DNA of 64,000 bases from JAUASW01 sp036880965 (GCF_036880965.1 NZ_JBAJMV010000002.1:496001-560000), one strand, 5' to 3'; positions 8,800-18,083 are shown, counted from the stretch's first letter. Program-made: numbers and translations. Notes: a model not told the origin generated them from the letters alone.

Positions 8800-9798
8800 A
8801 TGTCCACCATCAGCATGGATGCCACGGGAGACGCGCAAGAGCCTGAGATCACAGTGCTGGTGCTTTGCTACCGGCACCGGCCCTTCCTGGCCGACTGCCT
8901 GGCCAGCGTGGCAGGGCAGACCTGGACGGACTTCGAGCTGATCGTTTGCGACGACGCCTCAGACGATGGCTCCGCGGCGCTTATCGAGCAATGCCTGTCC
9001 ACCCTGGGCCGGCCCGCGTGCTTCGTGCGCCACACATGCAACCTGGGCCTGTGCGGCACGCTGGTCGAGCTGCTAGGTATGGCGCGCGGCCGCCATGTGG
9101 CGATGATCGCGGCCGACGACCTTTGGGCGCCGGAGCGGCTGGCCGCCCAATTGGCCGTGCTGCGCCAACATCCCGAAGCCGCCATGGTCTATTCTGATGC
9201 GCACCAGATCGACGAATCAGGCGCGCTGTTGCCGGGAAGCTTCATGCAGGCGCACCAGGCGCCTGTGCCAGCGCCCAGCGGCAAACTCTTCGCTGCCCTG
9301 GTCGAGCGGAACTTCATCCCGGCGATGGCAACGCTGATCCGCCGCTCGGCCATCGACGCGGTTGGTGGCTACGACGCGAGCTTCAGCTACGAGGACTACG
9401 ACATGTGGCTGCGCCTGGCCGCGCGCTTCCCCATCGTGCACCTGCCGGGCCGCTTGGCCAGCTACCGAATCGTCGCCAGCTCGATGGTGCGGACCATGTT
9501 TGCGCGCCCGGATGGGCGCCACTTCTTCACCGAGTACCGGATCCACGAACGCTGGCTCGACAGCGGGCTGCTCAGCGATAGACAGCGCCAGCGCTGGGTG
9601 CTTTTGCAGGCCAACGCGGCCTACGGCATGTTCTGCACCGGCCACCCCCGAGCTGCGGCGGCGCTTTGGAAAGCGGCCCAAAGGGACAGCAGCCGCCGCG
9701 CCAGCTGGCTGCTACGTAGCTTTCTGTGTGCGATAGGCCTCCATCGTCCCCGACTTGTGAGGCTGCTTGCTCCGCTGAAGCTTGCACACAGGGAATAA
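8800..9798 (+). CDS. family 2 glycosyltransferase
   Basis: A 332-residue GT2 enzyme. EITVLVLCYRHRPFL, ELIVCDDASDDGS, NLGLCGTL and MIAADDLWAPERL (a DD metal-binding motif near residue 105) define the catalytic domain. The following VYSDAHQIDESG, then SFSYEDYDMWLRLA with its ED pair near residue 196, form the acceptor side. The start chosen is the ATG before STISMDATG; a longer in-frame start would run into the flippase gene. It is part of the same transcription unit. Sugar donor and linkage are unknown. Confidence 0.82.
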   Translation: MSTISMDATGDAQEPEITVLVLCYRHRPFLADCLASVAGQTWTDFELIVCDDASDDGSAALIEQCLSTLGRPACFVRHTCNLGLCGTLVELLGMARGRHVAMIAADDLWAPERLAAQLAVLRQHPEAAMVYSDAHQIDESGALLPGSFMQAHQAPVPAPSGKLFAALVERNFIPAMATLIRRSAIDAVGGYDASFSYEDYDMWLRLAARFPIVHLPGRLASYRIVASSMVRTMFARPDGRHFFTEYRIHERWLDSGLLSDRQRQRWVLLQANAAYGMFCTGHPRAAAALWKAAQRDSSRRASWLLRSFLCAIGLHRPRLVRLLAPLKLAHRE

Positions 9799-9832
9799 TC
9801 CGCCGCGAACCAAGTCACTCAACGCCAACCGC

Positions 9833-11506
9833 ATGAACCAACGCTCTGAACCGACGGCTAGCGCCGGTCTTCTGCACGCCCATGGCCAGCCCCGCTTCGA
9901 CGCCGTGCTTTCCGGCAACATGGAGCAGGCCTGGATGACATTGGCCGAGGGCGATCCCGCGCGGCTGGCCAGCGTGGGCGGCGGCTTTGCCGTCGCCGTT
10001 CGGCGCGCCGACGGTGCCATCTGGATGGCGGTGGACCGCTTTGCCGTCGAGACCCTGTGCTGGCGCATCGAGGATGGCCAGCTGCAGGTCGCGACCCGGG
10101 CCGACCAACTGGGCGCCGAGCAGATCGAGGCGCAGGCCCTGTTCGACTACCTGCACTTCCACGCCATTCCCTCGCCCCACACCGTGTTCAGCGGCGTGCA
10201 GCGCCTGCCGGCGGGCCACTGGGCCTTGTTCAAGGACGGCAAGATCGAGGTGAAGCCTTTCTGGACGCCGAATTTCCGCCCCCAGGCCAAGCCGGACTTC
10301 GTGGCTCTGAAGGAGGAGTTCCGCCGTCTGGTGCAGCAAGGCGTCAAGCGCAGCCTCGGCGAGCAACAGCCGGCCTGCTTCCTCAGCGGCGGCACAGACA
10401 GCTCTACCGTCGCCGGCATGCTGGCGCGGCTTGGTGGCGCCAAGCCGGCCAGCTATTCCATCGGTTTCGAAGCCGAGGGCTACGACGAGATGGAATACGC
10501 CCGCCTCGCGGCCCGGCACTTCGGCACCGACCACCACGAGTACTACGTAACGCCGGACGACCTGGTGCGCGAGATCCCGCACGTGGCGGCCGCCATCGAC
10601 CAGCCTTTCGGCAACTCCTCGCTGCTGCCCGCCTTTTGCTGCGCCAAGCTAGCTTACAGCGACGGCGTGACCCAGTTGCTGGCCGGCGACGGCGGCGACG
10701 AGCTGTTTGGCGGCAACGCGCGCTACGCCAAGCAGCGCGTCTTCAGCTGGTACCAGAACGTGCCCAGCGTGTTGCGCACCTGCTTGCTGGAGCCGCTCTT
10801 GATGCATACGCCGCTGGGCACGCTGCCGCTGGCGCGCAAGGGCCGCAGCTATATCGAGCAGGCCGGCACGCCCATGCCTGATCGGCTGGACCTGTATAAC
10901 CTGCTGACCCGCATCGGCCGCGCCGAAGTGCTCACGCCCAAGTTCCTCACCCGGGTCGACCAGGCCGAGCCGCTGGGCCTGCAGCGTCAGGTCTGGAATG
11001 CCGTGCCCGAGGCCAACGAGCTGGACCGCCAGCTCGCCTTCGATTGGCGCTTCACGCTGGCAGAGAGCGACCTGCCCAAGGTGCGCCAGGCCTGCCAGTT
11101 GGCGGGCGTCGAGGTGGCCTTCCCGTTGCTGGACGATGACTTGTTGGCTTTCTCGCTGCTGTTGCCCGAGGAATACAAGCTCAGGGGCAGCCAGCTGCGC
11201 TGGTTCTTCAAGGAGGCGCTGCGCGGCTTCCTTCCAGACGAAATCATCACCAAGAGCAAGCATGGCTTCGGCCTGCCCTTTGGCGTCTGGTGCACCCGCC
11301 ACGCGGCACTGCGCGAGCTGGCCGAGAGCAGCGTGCAGGGCCTTGTGAGCCGCGGCTGGGTGCGGGCCGACTTCGCCCGCCGCCTCTTTGCGGAGCTGCT
11401 GCCGGCCCATCCCGGCTACTACGGCGAGATGGTCTGGATCCTGATGATGCTGGAGCAGTGGCTGCTAGCCCACACGGCGGCTGGGAAGCTGGTGTCGCTG
11501 GTCTAA
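9833..11506 (+). CDS. asparagine-synthetase-like protein lacking the N-terminal glutaminase cysteine
   Basis: A 557-residue protein. The C-terminal half is a complete asparagine-synthetase/ATP-pyrophosphatase domain: CFLSGGTDSSTVAGML (SGG motif at about residues 185-191), SIGFEAEGYDEMEYA, the Asp-rich LLAGDGGDELFGG near 280-292, and KSKHGFGLPFGVW near 475-487. The N-terminal half keeps the class II glutaminase outline (GGGFAVAVRRADG, VDRFAVETLCW, TPHPHTVF-like loop) but there is no Met-Cys-Gly start, so no nucleophilic Cys2. It therefore probably cannot use glutamine and may use ammonia or form another amide or ester on a sugar acid. I preferred the ATG over an in-frame TTG at 9782, which overlaps the upstream gene; neither start supplies a Cys. 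A complete paralogue lies at 21831-23786. Confidence 0.75.
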   Translation: MNQRSEPTASAGLLHAHGQPRFDAVLSGNMEQAWMTLAEGDPARLASVGGGFAVAVRRADGAIWMAVDRFAVETLCWRIEDGQLQVATRADQLGAEQIEAQALFDYLHFHAIPSPHTVFSGVQRLPAGHWALFKDGKIEVKPFWTPNFRPQAKPDFVALKEEFRRLVQQGVKRSLGEQQPACFLSGGTDSSTVAGMLARLGGAKPASYSIGFEAEGYDEMEYARLAARHFGTDHHEYYVTPDDLVREIPHVAAAIDQPFGNSSLLPAFCCAKLAYSDGVTQLLAGDGGDELFGGNARYAKQRVFSWYQNVPSVLRTCLLEPLLMHTPLGTLPLARKGRSYIEQAGTPMPDRLDLYNLLTRIGRAEVLTPKFLTRVDQAEPLGLQRQVWNAVPEANELDRQLAFDWRFTLAESDLPKVRQACQLAGVEVAFPLLDDDLLAFSLLLPEEYKLRGSQLRWFFKEALRGFLPDEIITKSKHGFGLPFGVWCTRHAALRELAESSVQGLVSRGWVRADFARRLFAELLPAHPGYYGEMVWILMMLEQWLLAHTAAGKLVSLV

Positions 11507-11662
11507 GACCATGACCGGATGACCAAGCTTGCCCCTTCTATCAGCGGAAGGCCATGGCGGGGGGTGGCTCGGCCCGAGCCCGGCACCAGGGTCTTCCCGC
11601 CGCTCGGCGCCGCCTATTGACACACCATCTGGGGGGTGACACGCCCGGCAATTCTGGCGACG

Positions 11663-14600
11663 ATGCGCGCCATGACCTGGACGTTTAAATTCCCCTTTCT
11701 CGCCCTGGCCGTGCTGGCTGCTGCATTATTGAGCAGCTGCGGAGGCGGCAGTGGCAGCGACAGCAGCAATCCTTCGATCCAGCAAGCAGACAGCAAGCGC
11801 AAGGCTGCAGCCACCGCAGTCCCGCCTGCGCCCGTCCTGAACGGCGTCTGGACCCAGCTTCCGAACCCCAACTACGCACCGCCCGCCGGGCCCTATGCAC
11901 GCGCCTGGACGGAAATGACCTGGGACCCGCTGCGCGGCGAGATGGTGATTTTTGGCGGCAACGGCGCAACCGGCTACGAGAACGACATCTGGGCCTACAA
12001 CGCGGACAGCACCAACTGGACGCAGATCGATCCACAGGTCTCCTGCCCCGGCAACTACGGTTTCTCCAAGCCCAACGGCACCGACGACGCAAACTTCAAA
12101 TTCGACCCGGTCAATCGGCTCTACTGGGTGTTCGGCGCAGCGAGCGGCTACCGCTGCCTCAGCATCGCGCCGGTTCGCACGGCCAGCGAGGGCAGCGCGC
12201 CCAGCCTGCTGGTCGACCCCAGCCTGGAGCCGCCGGCCAGCGGCACCTATGCCCAATGGCGGGTCCGTTCGGGCAGCGGCGACGTCGCCGTCGTCTCCTA
12301 TGACGACAGCAGCAAGTCGCTCACGTTGGCAAGCCCTATCGCCACGCTCGCGACAGGGGCCGGCTACCAGCTCTACGCCACCACCGGCGCCGGCATCTGG
12401 TATTTCGATCCGGCTAGCAGGCTCTGGACCGGTCAGGACACCCCGGGCGGCCGCATAGGCCTGACGCCCACGTCGATTGCCGCCCGCATCGCGCCGGCCG
12501 TGGCCTATTCGGATGCCGATGAATCCTTCGTCATGTTCGCAGGCAAGTCCAACGGTTCGGACAAGAGCGTCTGGCGCATGGATGTCCGCAGCAAGCTCTG
12601 GACGCAGCTGCCGGTGCCTGCCTCGGGCACACCGCCGCACATGCGCGAGCTGCTGAACTCCTTCGTCTACGACAAGGTCAACAACGTCTTTATCCTCTTC
12701 GGCGGCGTCTGCAACTACGACGGCGCCTGCGCTGACGAAACCAGGAACGGCCAGACCTGGGCCTATCACCTGCCCAGCAACACCTGGACCAACATGAACC
12801 CGCCGACCGCGCCGTCGGCACGTGCCCAGCACGTCATGGCCTACGACGAGCAGCATGGCGTCGTCACCCTCTTCGGCGGCCGCACGAACGGCGGCACCGC
12901 CAACGACACCTGGTACTACCACTTCCCCAGCAACACCTGGACCCAGGTGAGCACCGCCGCCGCGCCCGAAGGCCGCTACCTGTCCCAGATCGCCTACGAC
13001 CCAGACCGCCAGCGCACCGTCATCTTTGGCGGCCAGGCCAGCACGATGAAGTCCGACATCTGGGCGCTCAAGCTCACCAGCGCCGTCGGCGTGCCCAGCG
13101 TGACCCTGACCTCGCCGGCCGCAGGCAATACCTACCTGGCGCCGGCCAGCATCAGCCTCAGCGCAGATGCCTCCGACGCGGGCGGCAGTATCAGCAAGGT
13201 CGAGTTCTTCGCCGGGGCCACCAAGGTCGGCGAAAGCACGACGGCTCCCTATGCCATCACCTGGAGCAATGTCCCGGCCGGTACCTATTCCATCACCGCC
13301 AAGGCGACAGACAACACTGGTGTAAGTGCCACCTCGACCGCGGTCGGCATCACGGTCAACGCGCCCGCCAACGTCGCCCCCTCGGTCAGCCTGACCGGCC
13401 CTGCCGGTGGCAGCGTCTTCACCGCGCCCGCCAGCATCATGCTCACGGCCAACGCGGCTGACAGCGACGGCTCGGTGAGCAAGGTCGAGTTCTACGCCGG
13501 TGCCGTCAAGATCGGCGAAAGCAGCAGCGCGCCTTACAGCCTCAGCTGGAGCGGCGTGGCCGCAGGCAGCTACACGCTCACCGCCAAGGCCACGGACAAC
13601 AGCGGTGCCAGCACCACCTCCATCCCGGTCAGCATCACGGTCAATGCGTCGGCCAATGTGCCGCCGTCCGTCTCGCTCACAGCGCCCACCTCCGGCACCA
13701 GCTACACCAGCCCGGCCAGCATCACGCTCACGGCCACTGCTTCGGACAGTGATGGCTCGGTGAGCAAGGTCGAGTTCTACGCCGGCGCCGCCAAGATCGG
13801 CGAGAGCAGCTCGGCGCCCCACAGCTTCAGCTGGAGCGGCGTCGCGGCGGGCAGCTACACCCTCACCGCTCGGGCCATCGACAACACCGGTGCCAGCGCC
13901 ACGAGCAGCTCGGTCACCGTCACGGTGAACGACCCGGTCGGCGGCGGCACCAGCATCAACGTCGCGCTGCAGGTCAATGGCGGCGTTGCCAGCGCCTCGT
14001 CCACCTACTCCTCGCTCTACACCGTCGCATCCATCAACGACGGCAACCGCCGCGGCAACAACTGGGCCAGCGGTGGCGGCTGGAACGATGCTTCGGCAGC
14101 CACCTTCCCGGACTGGGTGCAAGTCAACTTCAGTGGCGCCAAGACCATCGACCGCATCGTGGTCTACACCCTGGCCGACAACTACGCCAGCGCCCCCGAG
14201 GCCACCGCCAGCACCACCTTCAGCCAGTACGGCATCACCGACTTCCTGGTCCAGTACTGGAACGGTTCGGCCTGGGTCGCCGTGCCCGGGGGCACCGTCA
14301 CGGGCAACAACTTCGTGATGCGCGGCTTCAGCTTCCCGGCCGTCACCACCGACCGCATCCGCATCACCGTCAACAACGCGCTGTCATGGCACAGCCGCAT
14401 CGTCGAACTGGAAGCCTGGACCACGGGCGGCGCACCGGCCAACAGCGCTCCTGCCGTGAACCTGACCTCGCCCACGCCAGGCACCAACTACACTGCCCCG
14501 GCCAGCATCACGCTGCAAGCCAGTGCCTCCGATGTGGACGGCACGATTGCCAAGGTGGAGTTCTTCTCCGGTGGCAGCAAGATCGGCGAGAGCAGCACTG

Positions 14601-15784
14601 CGCCCTACAGCTACACCTGGACTGGTGTGACCGCTGGCGGCTATGTGCTCACGGCCGTGGCCACCGACAACAACGGCGCCAGCACCACCTCCAGCGCCGT
14701 AACCGTGGTGGTCAACGCGCCCGCCAACGTCGCCCCCTCGGTCAGCCTGACCGGCCCTGCCGGTGGCAGCGTCTTCACCGCGCCCGCCAGCATCATGCTC
14801 ACGGCCAACGCGGCTGACAGCGACGGCTCGGTGAGCAAGGTCGAGTTCTACGCCGGTGCCGTCAAGATCGGCGAAAGCAGCAGCGCGCCTTACAGCCTCA
14901 GCTGGAGCGGCGTGGCCGCAGGCAGCTACACGCTCACCGCCAAGGCCACGGACAACAGCGGTGCCAGCACCACCTCCATCCCGGTCAGCATCACGGTCAA
15001 TGCGTCGGCCAATGTGCCGCCGTCCGTCTCGCTCACAGCGCCCACCTCCGGCACCAGCTACACCAGCCCGGCCAGCATCACGCTCACGGCCACTGCTTCG
15101 GACAGTGATGGCTCGGTGAGCAAGGTCGAGTTCTACGCCGGCGCCGCCAAGATCGGCGAGAGCAGCTCGGCGCCCCACAGCTTCAGCTGGAGCGGCGTCG
15201 CGGCGGGCAGCTACACCCTCACCGCTCGGGCCATCGACAACACCGGTGCCAGCGCCACGAGCAGCTCGGTCACCGTCACGGTGAACGACCCGGTCGGCGG
15301 CGGCACCAGCATCAACGTCGCGCTGCAGGTCAATGGCGGCGTTGCCAGCGCCTCGTCCACCTACTCCTCGCTCTACACCGTCGCATCCATCAACGACGGC
15401 AACCGCCGCGGCAACAACTGGGCCAGCGGTGGCGGCTGGAACGATGCTTCGGCAGCCACCTTCCCGGACTGGGTGCAAGTCAACTTCAGTGGCGCCAAGA
15501 CCATCGACCGCATCGTGGTCTACACCCTGGCCGACAACTACGCCAGCGCCCCCGAGGCCACCGCCAGCACCACCTTCAGCCAGTACGGCATCACCGACTT
15601 CCTGGTCCAGTACTGGAACGGTTCGGCCTGGGTCGCCGTGCCCGGGGGCACCGTCACGGGCAACAACTTCGTGATGCGCGGCTTCAGCTTCCCGGCCGTC
15701 ACCACCGACCGCATCCGCATCACCGTCAACAACGCGCTGTCATGGCACAGCCGCATCGTCGAACTGGAAGCCTGGGGTAACTGA
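11663..15784 (+). CDS. large surface lipoprotein: Kelch repeats, six Ig-like domains, two discoidin (F5/8C) domains
   Basis: About 1373 residues. The signal peptide ends in LLSSC, a lipobox with the acylated Cys at residue 26, followed by a Gly/Ser linker. Residues about 45-475 hold Kelch-type beta-propeller blades (repeated MVIFGG, FILFGGVCN, VTLFGGRTN and VIFGGQA ends with NxW turns). Then come Ig-like domains, each of about 90 residues with the pattern VSLT.P..G..Y.APASI.L.A.A.D.DGS..KVEF, and two discoidin-type domains rich in aromatic and Gly residues. The order is Ig-Ig-Ig-discoidin-Ig-Ig-Ig-discoidin. Discoidin domains usually bind carbohydrates, so an outer-surface polysaccharide-binding role is likely. 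There is no PEP-CTERM tail. Starts at 11636 (GTG) and 11672 (ATG) are also possible. It is read away from, and ends 14 bp short of, the convergent deacetylase gene. Confidence 0.8.
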   Translation: MRAMTWTFKFPFLALAVLAAALLSSCGGGSGSDSSNPSIQQADSKRKAAATAVPPAPVLNGVWTQLPNPNYAPPAGPYARAWTEMTWDPLRGEMVIFGGNGATGYENDIWAYNADSTNWTQIDPQVSCPGNYGFSKPNGTDDANFKFDPVNRLYWVFGAASGYRCLSIAPVRTASEGSAPSLLVDPSLEPPASGTYAQWRVRSGSGDVAVVSYDDSSKSLTLASPIATLATGAGYQLYATTGAGIWYFDPASRLWTGQDTPGGRIGLTPTSIAARIAPAVAYSDADESFVMFAGKSNGSDKSVWRMDVRSKLWTQLPVPASGTPPHMRELLNSFVYDKVNNVFILFGGVCNYDGACADETRNGQTWAYHLPSNTWTNMNPPTAPSARAQHVMAYDEQHGVVTLFGGRTNGGTANDTWYYHFPSNTWTQVSTAAAPEGRYLSQIAYDPDRQRTVIFGGQASTMKSDIWALKLTSAVGVPSVTLTSPAAGNTYLAPASISLSADASDAGGSISKVEFFAGATKVGESTTAPYAITWSNVPAGTYSITAKATDNTGVSATSTAVGITVNAPANVAPSVSLTGPAGGSVFTAPASIMLTANAADSDGSVSKVEFYAGAVKIGESSSAPYSLSWSGVAAGSYTLTAKATDNSGASTTSIPVSITVNASANVPPSVSLTAPTSGTSYTSPASITLTATASDSDGSVSKVEFYAGAAKIGESSSAPHSFSWSGVAAGSYTLTARAIDNTGASATSSSVTVTVNDPVGGGTSINVALQVNGGVASASSTYSSLYTVASINDGNRRGNNWASGGGWNDASAATFPDWVQVNFSGAKTIDRIVVYTLADNYASAPEATASTTFSQYGITDFLVQYWNGSAWVAVPGGTVTGNNFVMRGFSFPAVTTDRIRITVNNALSWHSRIVELEAWTTGGAPANSAPAVNLTSPTPGTNYTAPASITLQASASDVDGTIAKVEFFSGGSKIGESSTAPYSYTWTGVTAGGYVLTAVATDNNGASTTSSAVTVVVNAPANVAPSVSLTGPAGGSVFTAPASIMLTANAADSDGSVSKVEFYAGAVKIGESSSAPYSLSWSGVAAGSYTLTAKATDNSGASTTSIPVSITVNASANVPPSVSLTAPTSGTSYTSPASITLTATASDSDGSVSKVEFYAGAAKIGESSSAPHSFSWSGVAAGSYTLTARAIDNTGASATSSSVTVTVNDPVGGGTSINVALQVNGGVASASSTYSSLYTVASINDGNRRGNNWASGGGWNDASAATFPDWVQVNFSGAKTIDRIVVYTLADNYASAPEATASTTFSQYGITDFLVQYWNGSAWVAVPGGTVTGNNFVMRGFSFPAVTTDRIRITVNNALSWHSRIVELEAWGN
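13354..14419 (+). repeat. 1066-bp direct repeat, copy 1, inside the Kelch/discoidin lipoprotein gene
   Basis: This copy encodes the second and third Ig-like domains plus the first discoidin domain (about residues 564-919). It matches 14710-15775 at a constant offset of 1356 bp. Proteins translated in the coding frame and in other frames are the same in both copies, so the DNA appears identical, silent positions included. The match begins at GGTCAACGCG and ends at GAAGCCTGG, where the flanks diverge. Confidence 0.9.
14710..15775 (+). repeat. 1066-bp direct repeat, copy 2
   Basis: Second copy of the unit at 13354-14419, encoding the fifth and sixth Ig-like domains and the last discoidin domain. 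It runs to nine bases before the end of the gene. Between the copies lies 290 bp that encodes a non-identical Ig-like domain. Confidence 0.9.
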
Positions 15785-15798
15785 GGTTTCGCCGTGGA

Positions 15799-16767
15799 CT
15801 AGAGCCTGGCTTCCGGCCCGGCAATCAGGTTCTTCAGCAGCCGCAAGCCGAACCTGCCACGGCTGCGGTCCCAGGGCGAGAAGCGCGGCACCTGGTGCAG
15901 GTCGGTCCCGGCGCTAGCAGCGCCCCAGGCAGTGGAAACGGCGCTGTCAAAACCCAGGCGCTTGACGATGGCCACGCTGGCCGCGTCGTAATCCTGCACC
16001 GGTTTGCCATTGGGATAGGCAAAGTGCCGCACTGGCTCACCGAGCAAGGCTTCCAGGGCATCGCGCCCGTCGGCGATCTCGGCCTCGGCTTTGGCCGGTG
16101 ACAGCCGCGCGAGGATGGGATGGTTCATCGTGTGCGCGCCGATAAGCATGCCGGCACTGCGCAGCGCCTTCACCTGCGCCGAGTTCATCATCAGCGCGGT
16201 AGGCAGGACGGCCTGGCTGCGCTCCTGCAAGGCATCGGCCCATTGCTGGCGCTCGCCCGGCTCCAGGTATTTGGTGGCCGACAGGACGGCGCCGATAGCC
16301 GTGCGGCGGGCCTCGATGCTGCCCATGTCCAATTGGCCCAGCGCTGCGGCGGGCGTGCCGTTCAAGTCCAGCGTCCCGTTCGGGCAGAGCCGGATCGCTT
16401 CGATTACCGAGTCGTTCCACATGCGGCCGCCGTTCAAGTAGCCGGTGGCGATGTAGAACGTGGCCGGTAGGCCGTGCTTTTGCAAGATGGGCAGTGCGAT
16501 CACCTCGTTGTCGGCATAGCCGTCATCGAAGGTGATGGCTGCAGCGCGCGCGGGCAGGTCACCGCGCTTCAGCCGCACCATCGCCTCGTCCAGTGGCAGC
16601 ACGTGGAACCAGCTCTTGAGCCAGGTGCAGATGGCGTCGAACGTCGCCCGGTCGATCTCGCCCGGGAACAGCGGGTCCGGCTGCTCCAGCACCCGATGGA
16701 AGATCAGGATGGAGAGCCGCGCGCGGGGCCCGGCCGGCGAGGCCAGGCTCATCAAGGTCTTGATCAT
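15799..16767 (-). CDS. polysaccharide deacetylase (NodB family)
   Basis: A 322-residue enzyme. AAITFDDGYADNEV (about residues 75-88) contains the Asp-Asp pair of the NodB homology domain (catalytic base and metal ligand), ATFYIATGYL follows, and IGAHTMNHPIL (about 208-218) gives the His ligands; HFAYPNGKP is a later motif. It removes N- or O-acetyl groups from a polysaccharide. There is no clear signal peptide in the first 20 residues. It is the last gene of the long minus-strand operon and overlaps the O-glycosylation ligase start by four bases. It is different from the XrtA-type deacetylase at 30113-30988. Confidence 0.85.
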   Translation of the reverse strand: MIKTLMSLASPAGPRARLSILIFHRVLEQPDPLFPGEIDRATFDAICTWLKSWFHVLPLDEAMVRLKRGDLPARAAAITFDDGYADNEVIALPILQKHGLPATFYIATGYLNGGRMWNDSVIEAIRLCPNGTLDLNGTPAAALGQLDMGSIEARRTAIGAVLSATKYLEPGERQQWADALQERSQAVLPTALMMNSAQVKALRSAGMLIGAHTMNHPILARLSPAKAEAEIADGRDALEALLGEPVRHFAYPNGKPVQDYDAASVAIVKRLGFDSAVSTAWGAASAGTDLHQVPRFSPWDRSRGRFGLRLLKNLIAGPEARL

Positions 16768-18083
16768 GCTGCGGGAGCCGGGGGCACCGGCTTCGGGAGC
16801 AGCCCCAGGAACAGCTCCCAGCGCTTGGGCTTGGGATTGGACTCAGTCAGCCAGGCTTTCTTCTGCAGCCACATGCGGGCGGCCACCACCAGAACCATGA
16901 CGTTGTAGGGCAGGTCGAAATAGGACAGGCTCAGGAAGGCGCCGCCAACCCCGAACGCAAGAAGACAGACCTGCGACATCGTGCCCAGGTCCACGCACCA
17001 GCGGCTCTCAGGCTGTTTGGCACCATGCTTGATCAGCCAGGAGGCACTGCGCCAGGTCGACACCCACATTCCCAGGAAGACAAAGAGCCCAACGAATCCA
17101 TGGTTGCCAAGCACCTGGAAGTAGATGCTATGTGCAGCATGGACGAACTCCGGATACGGCGAGAAGCGGGCAAAAAGCTCCGGCCGCGCGGCATTGAACC
17201 CGACGCCGAAGGGGTAGTGGAAGGCCAGGTTCCACGCATTCCACCATGCGCTTATGCGCCCCATGGCGGAGCGGTCTTCCTCATAGGACTGAACCGAGCT
17301 CATCCGCTCTGCCCATTGGTCCGGCATGAAAGCCAGCAGCGCCGCGCCGACAATCACCATCAGAACGGCGGGCACCAGCTTGCTCTTGGAGCGCCACCAG
17401 AAATACAGAGCCATCGACAGGGCAGCCAGCATGCCTCCGCGCGAGTAGCTGCCTAGCGCTGATGCAATGCAAAGCACCATGGCCAGGGACATGGCGCTGC
17501 GTACCCATTTGCCATGCATCTGAAGCTGCAGGAAGCGAAGCAGCGGCACGGTCATCACCATGGCCAGGGCAAATTCGTTGTTGTCGTAGATGAAGGAGTC
17601 CGGCGGCCCCCAGACCCGGTAGCTGCCGCCGGTCAGGATGGTGAACAGACCACCCTTGATACCCAACAGGGCCAGCGACGCCACCACCACCCAGCCGAGC
17701 AGCATGATCTGCTTGCGCGTGTTGACCAGCACCAGGGCCACCAGGATCATGAAGTCGATCTTCATGACCTTGTTCCATTGCGGATAGTCGGCCTCGGGCG
17801 ACAGCCCCGCCAGCCAGGAAATTGAGATCCAGAGGATGAAGGTGGCAAACCATTTCACTGGGGGGGCGACGAAGGGGCTGTGCTTGCCCTGCGTGAACAG
17901 CGCCCCCAGCAGCGTGGTCACCGCCACCATGGCGGCCAGCGGCGCGTCATAGGCCAGGCCGAATGCATAGCGGTGCGGGTTCATGATGCTCAGCCAGGTC
18001 CAGGCCAGGATGCCAACCCAGGGGCGGCGCAAGGCCGCCAGCGAGGCCAGCACGACGATGGTGATGATTAGTAAATCGCGCAT
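16764..18083 (-). CDS. putative O-glycosylation ligase, exosortase A system-associated (Wzy_C family)
   Basis: A 439-residue membrane protein with about ten to eleven transmembrane segments. It starts MRDLLIITIVVLASLAALRRPWVGILAWTW and shows LNPHRYAFGLAYDAPLA-like and LGSYSRGGMLAAL segments; the last resembles the loop of O-antigen ligases and polymerases. This fits the exosortase A-associated O-glycosylation ligase family. The role is either joining glycan to protein or lipid A-like acceptors, or polymerising repeats in the periplasm; no other polymerase candidate is in the window. It lies 24 bp after the CapK-type ligase in the same operon. Confidence 0.85.
   Translation of the reverse strand: MRDLLIITIVVLASLAALRRPWVGILAWTWLSIMNPHRYAFGLAYDAPLAAMVAVTTLLGALFTQGKHSPFVAPPVKWFATFILWISISWLAGLSPEADYPQWNKVMKIDFMILVALVLVNTRKQIMLLGWVVVASLALLGIKGGLFTILTGGSYRVWGPPDSFIYDNNEFALAMVMTVPLLRFLQLQMHGKWVRSAMSLAMVLCIASALGSYSRGGMLAALSMALYFWWRSKSKLVPAVLMVIVGAALLAFMPDQWAERMSSVQSYEEDRSAMGRISAWWNAWNLAFHYPFGVGFNAARPELFARFSPYPEFVHAAHSIYFQVLGNHGFVGLFVFLGMWVSTWRSASWLIKHGAKQPESRWCVDLGTMSQVCLLAFGVGGAFLSLSYFDLPYNVMVLVVAARMWLQKKAWLTESNPKPKRWELFLGLLPKPVPPAPAA

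Noticed and set aside
11726..14122. 798-codon open frame on the minus strand within the lipoprotein gene
   Set aside because: It is antisense to a strongly supported plus-strand gene, has no recognisable domain, and part of it reappears at 14384-15478 only because the underlying DNA is duplicated.
13090..15775. CRISPR-like repeat array in the lipoprotein gene
   Set aside because: The repeats are long in-frame protein domains without short uniform repeats or spacers.
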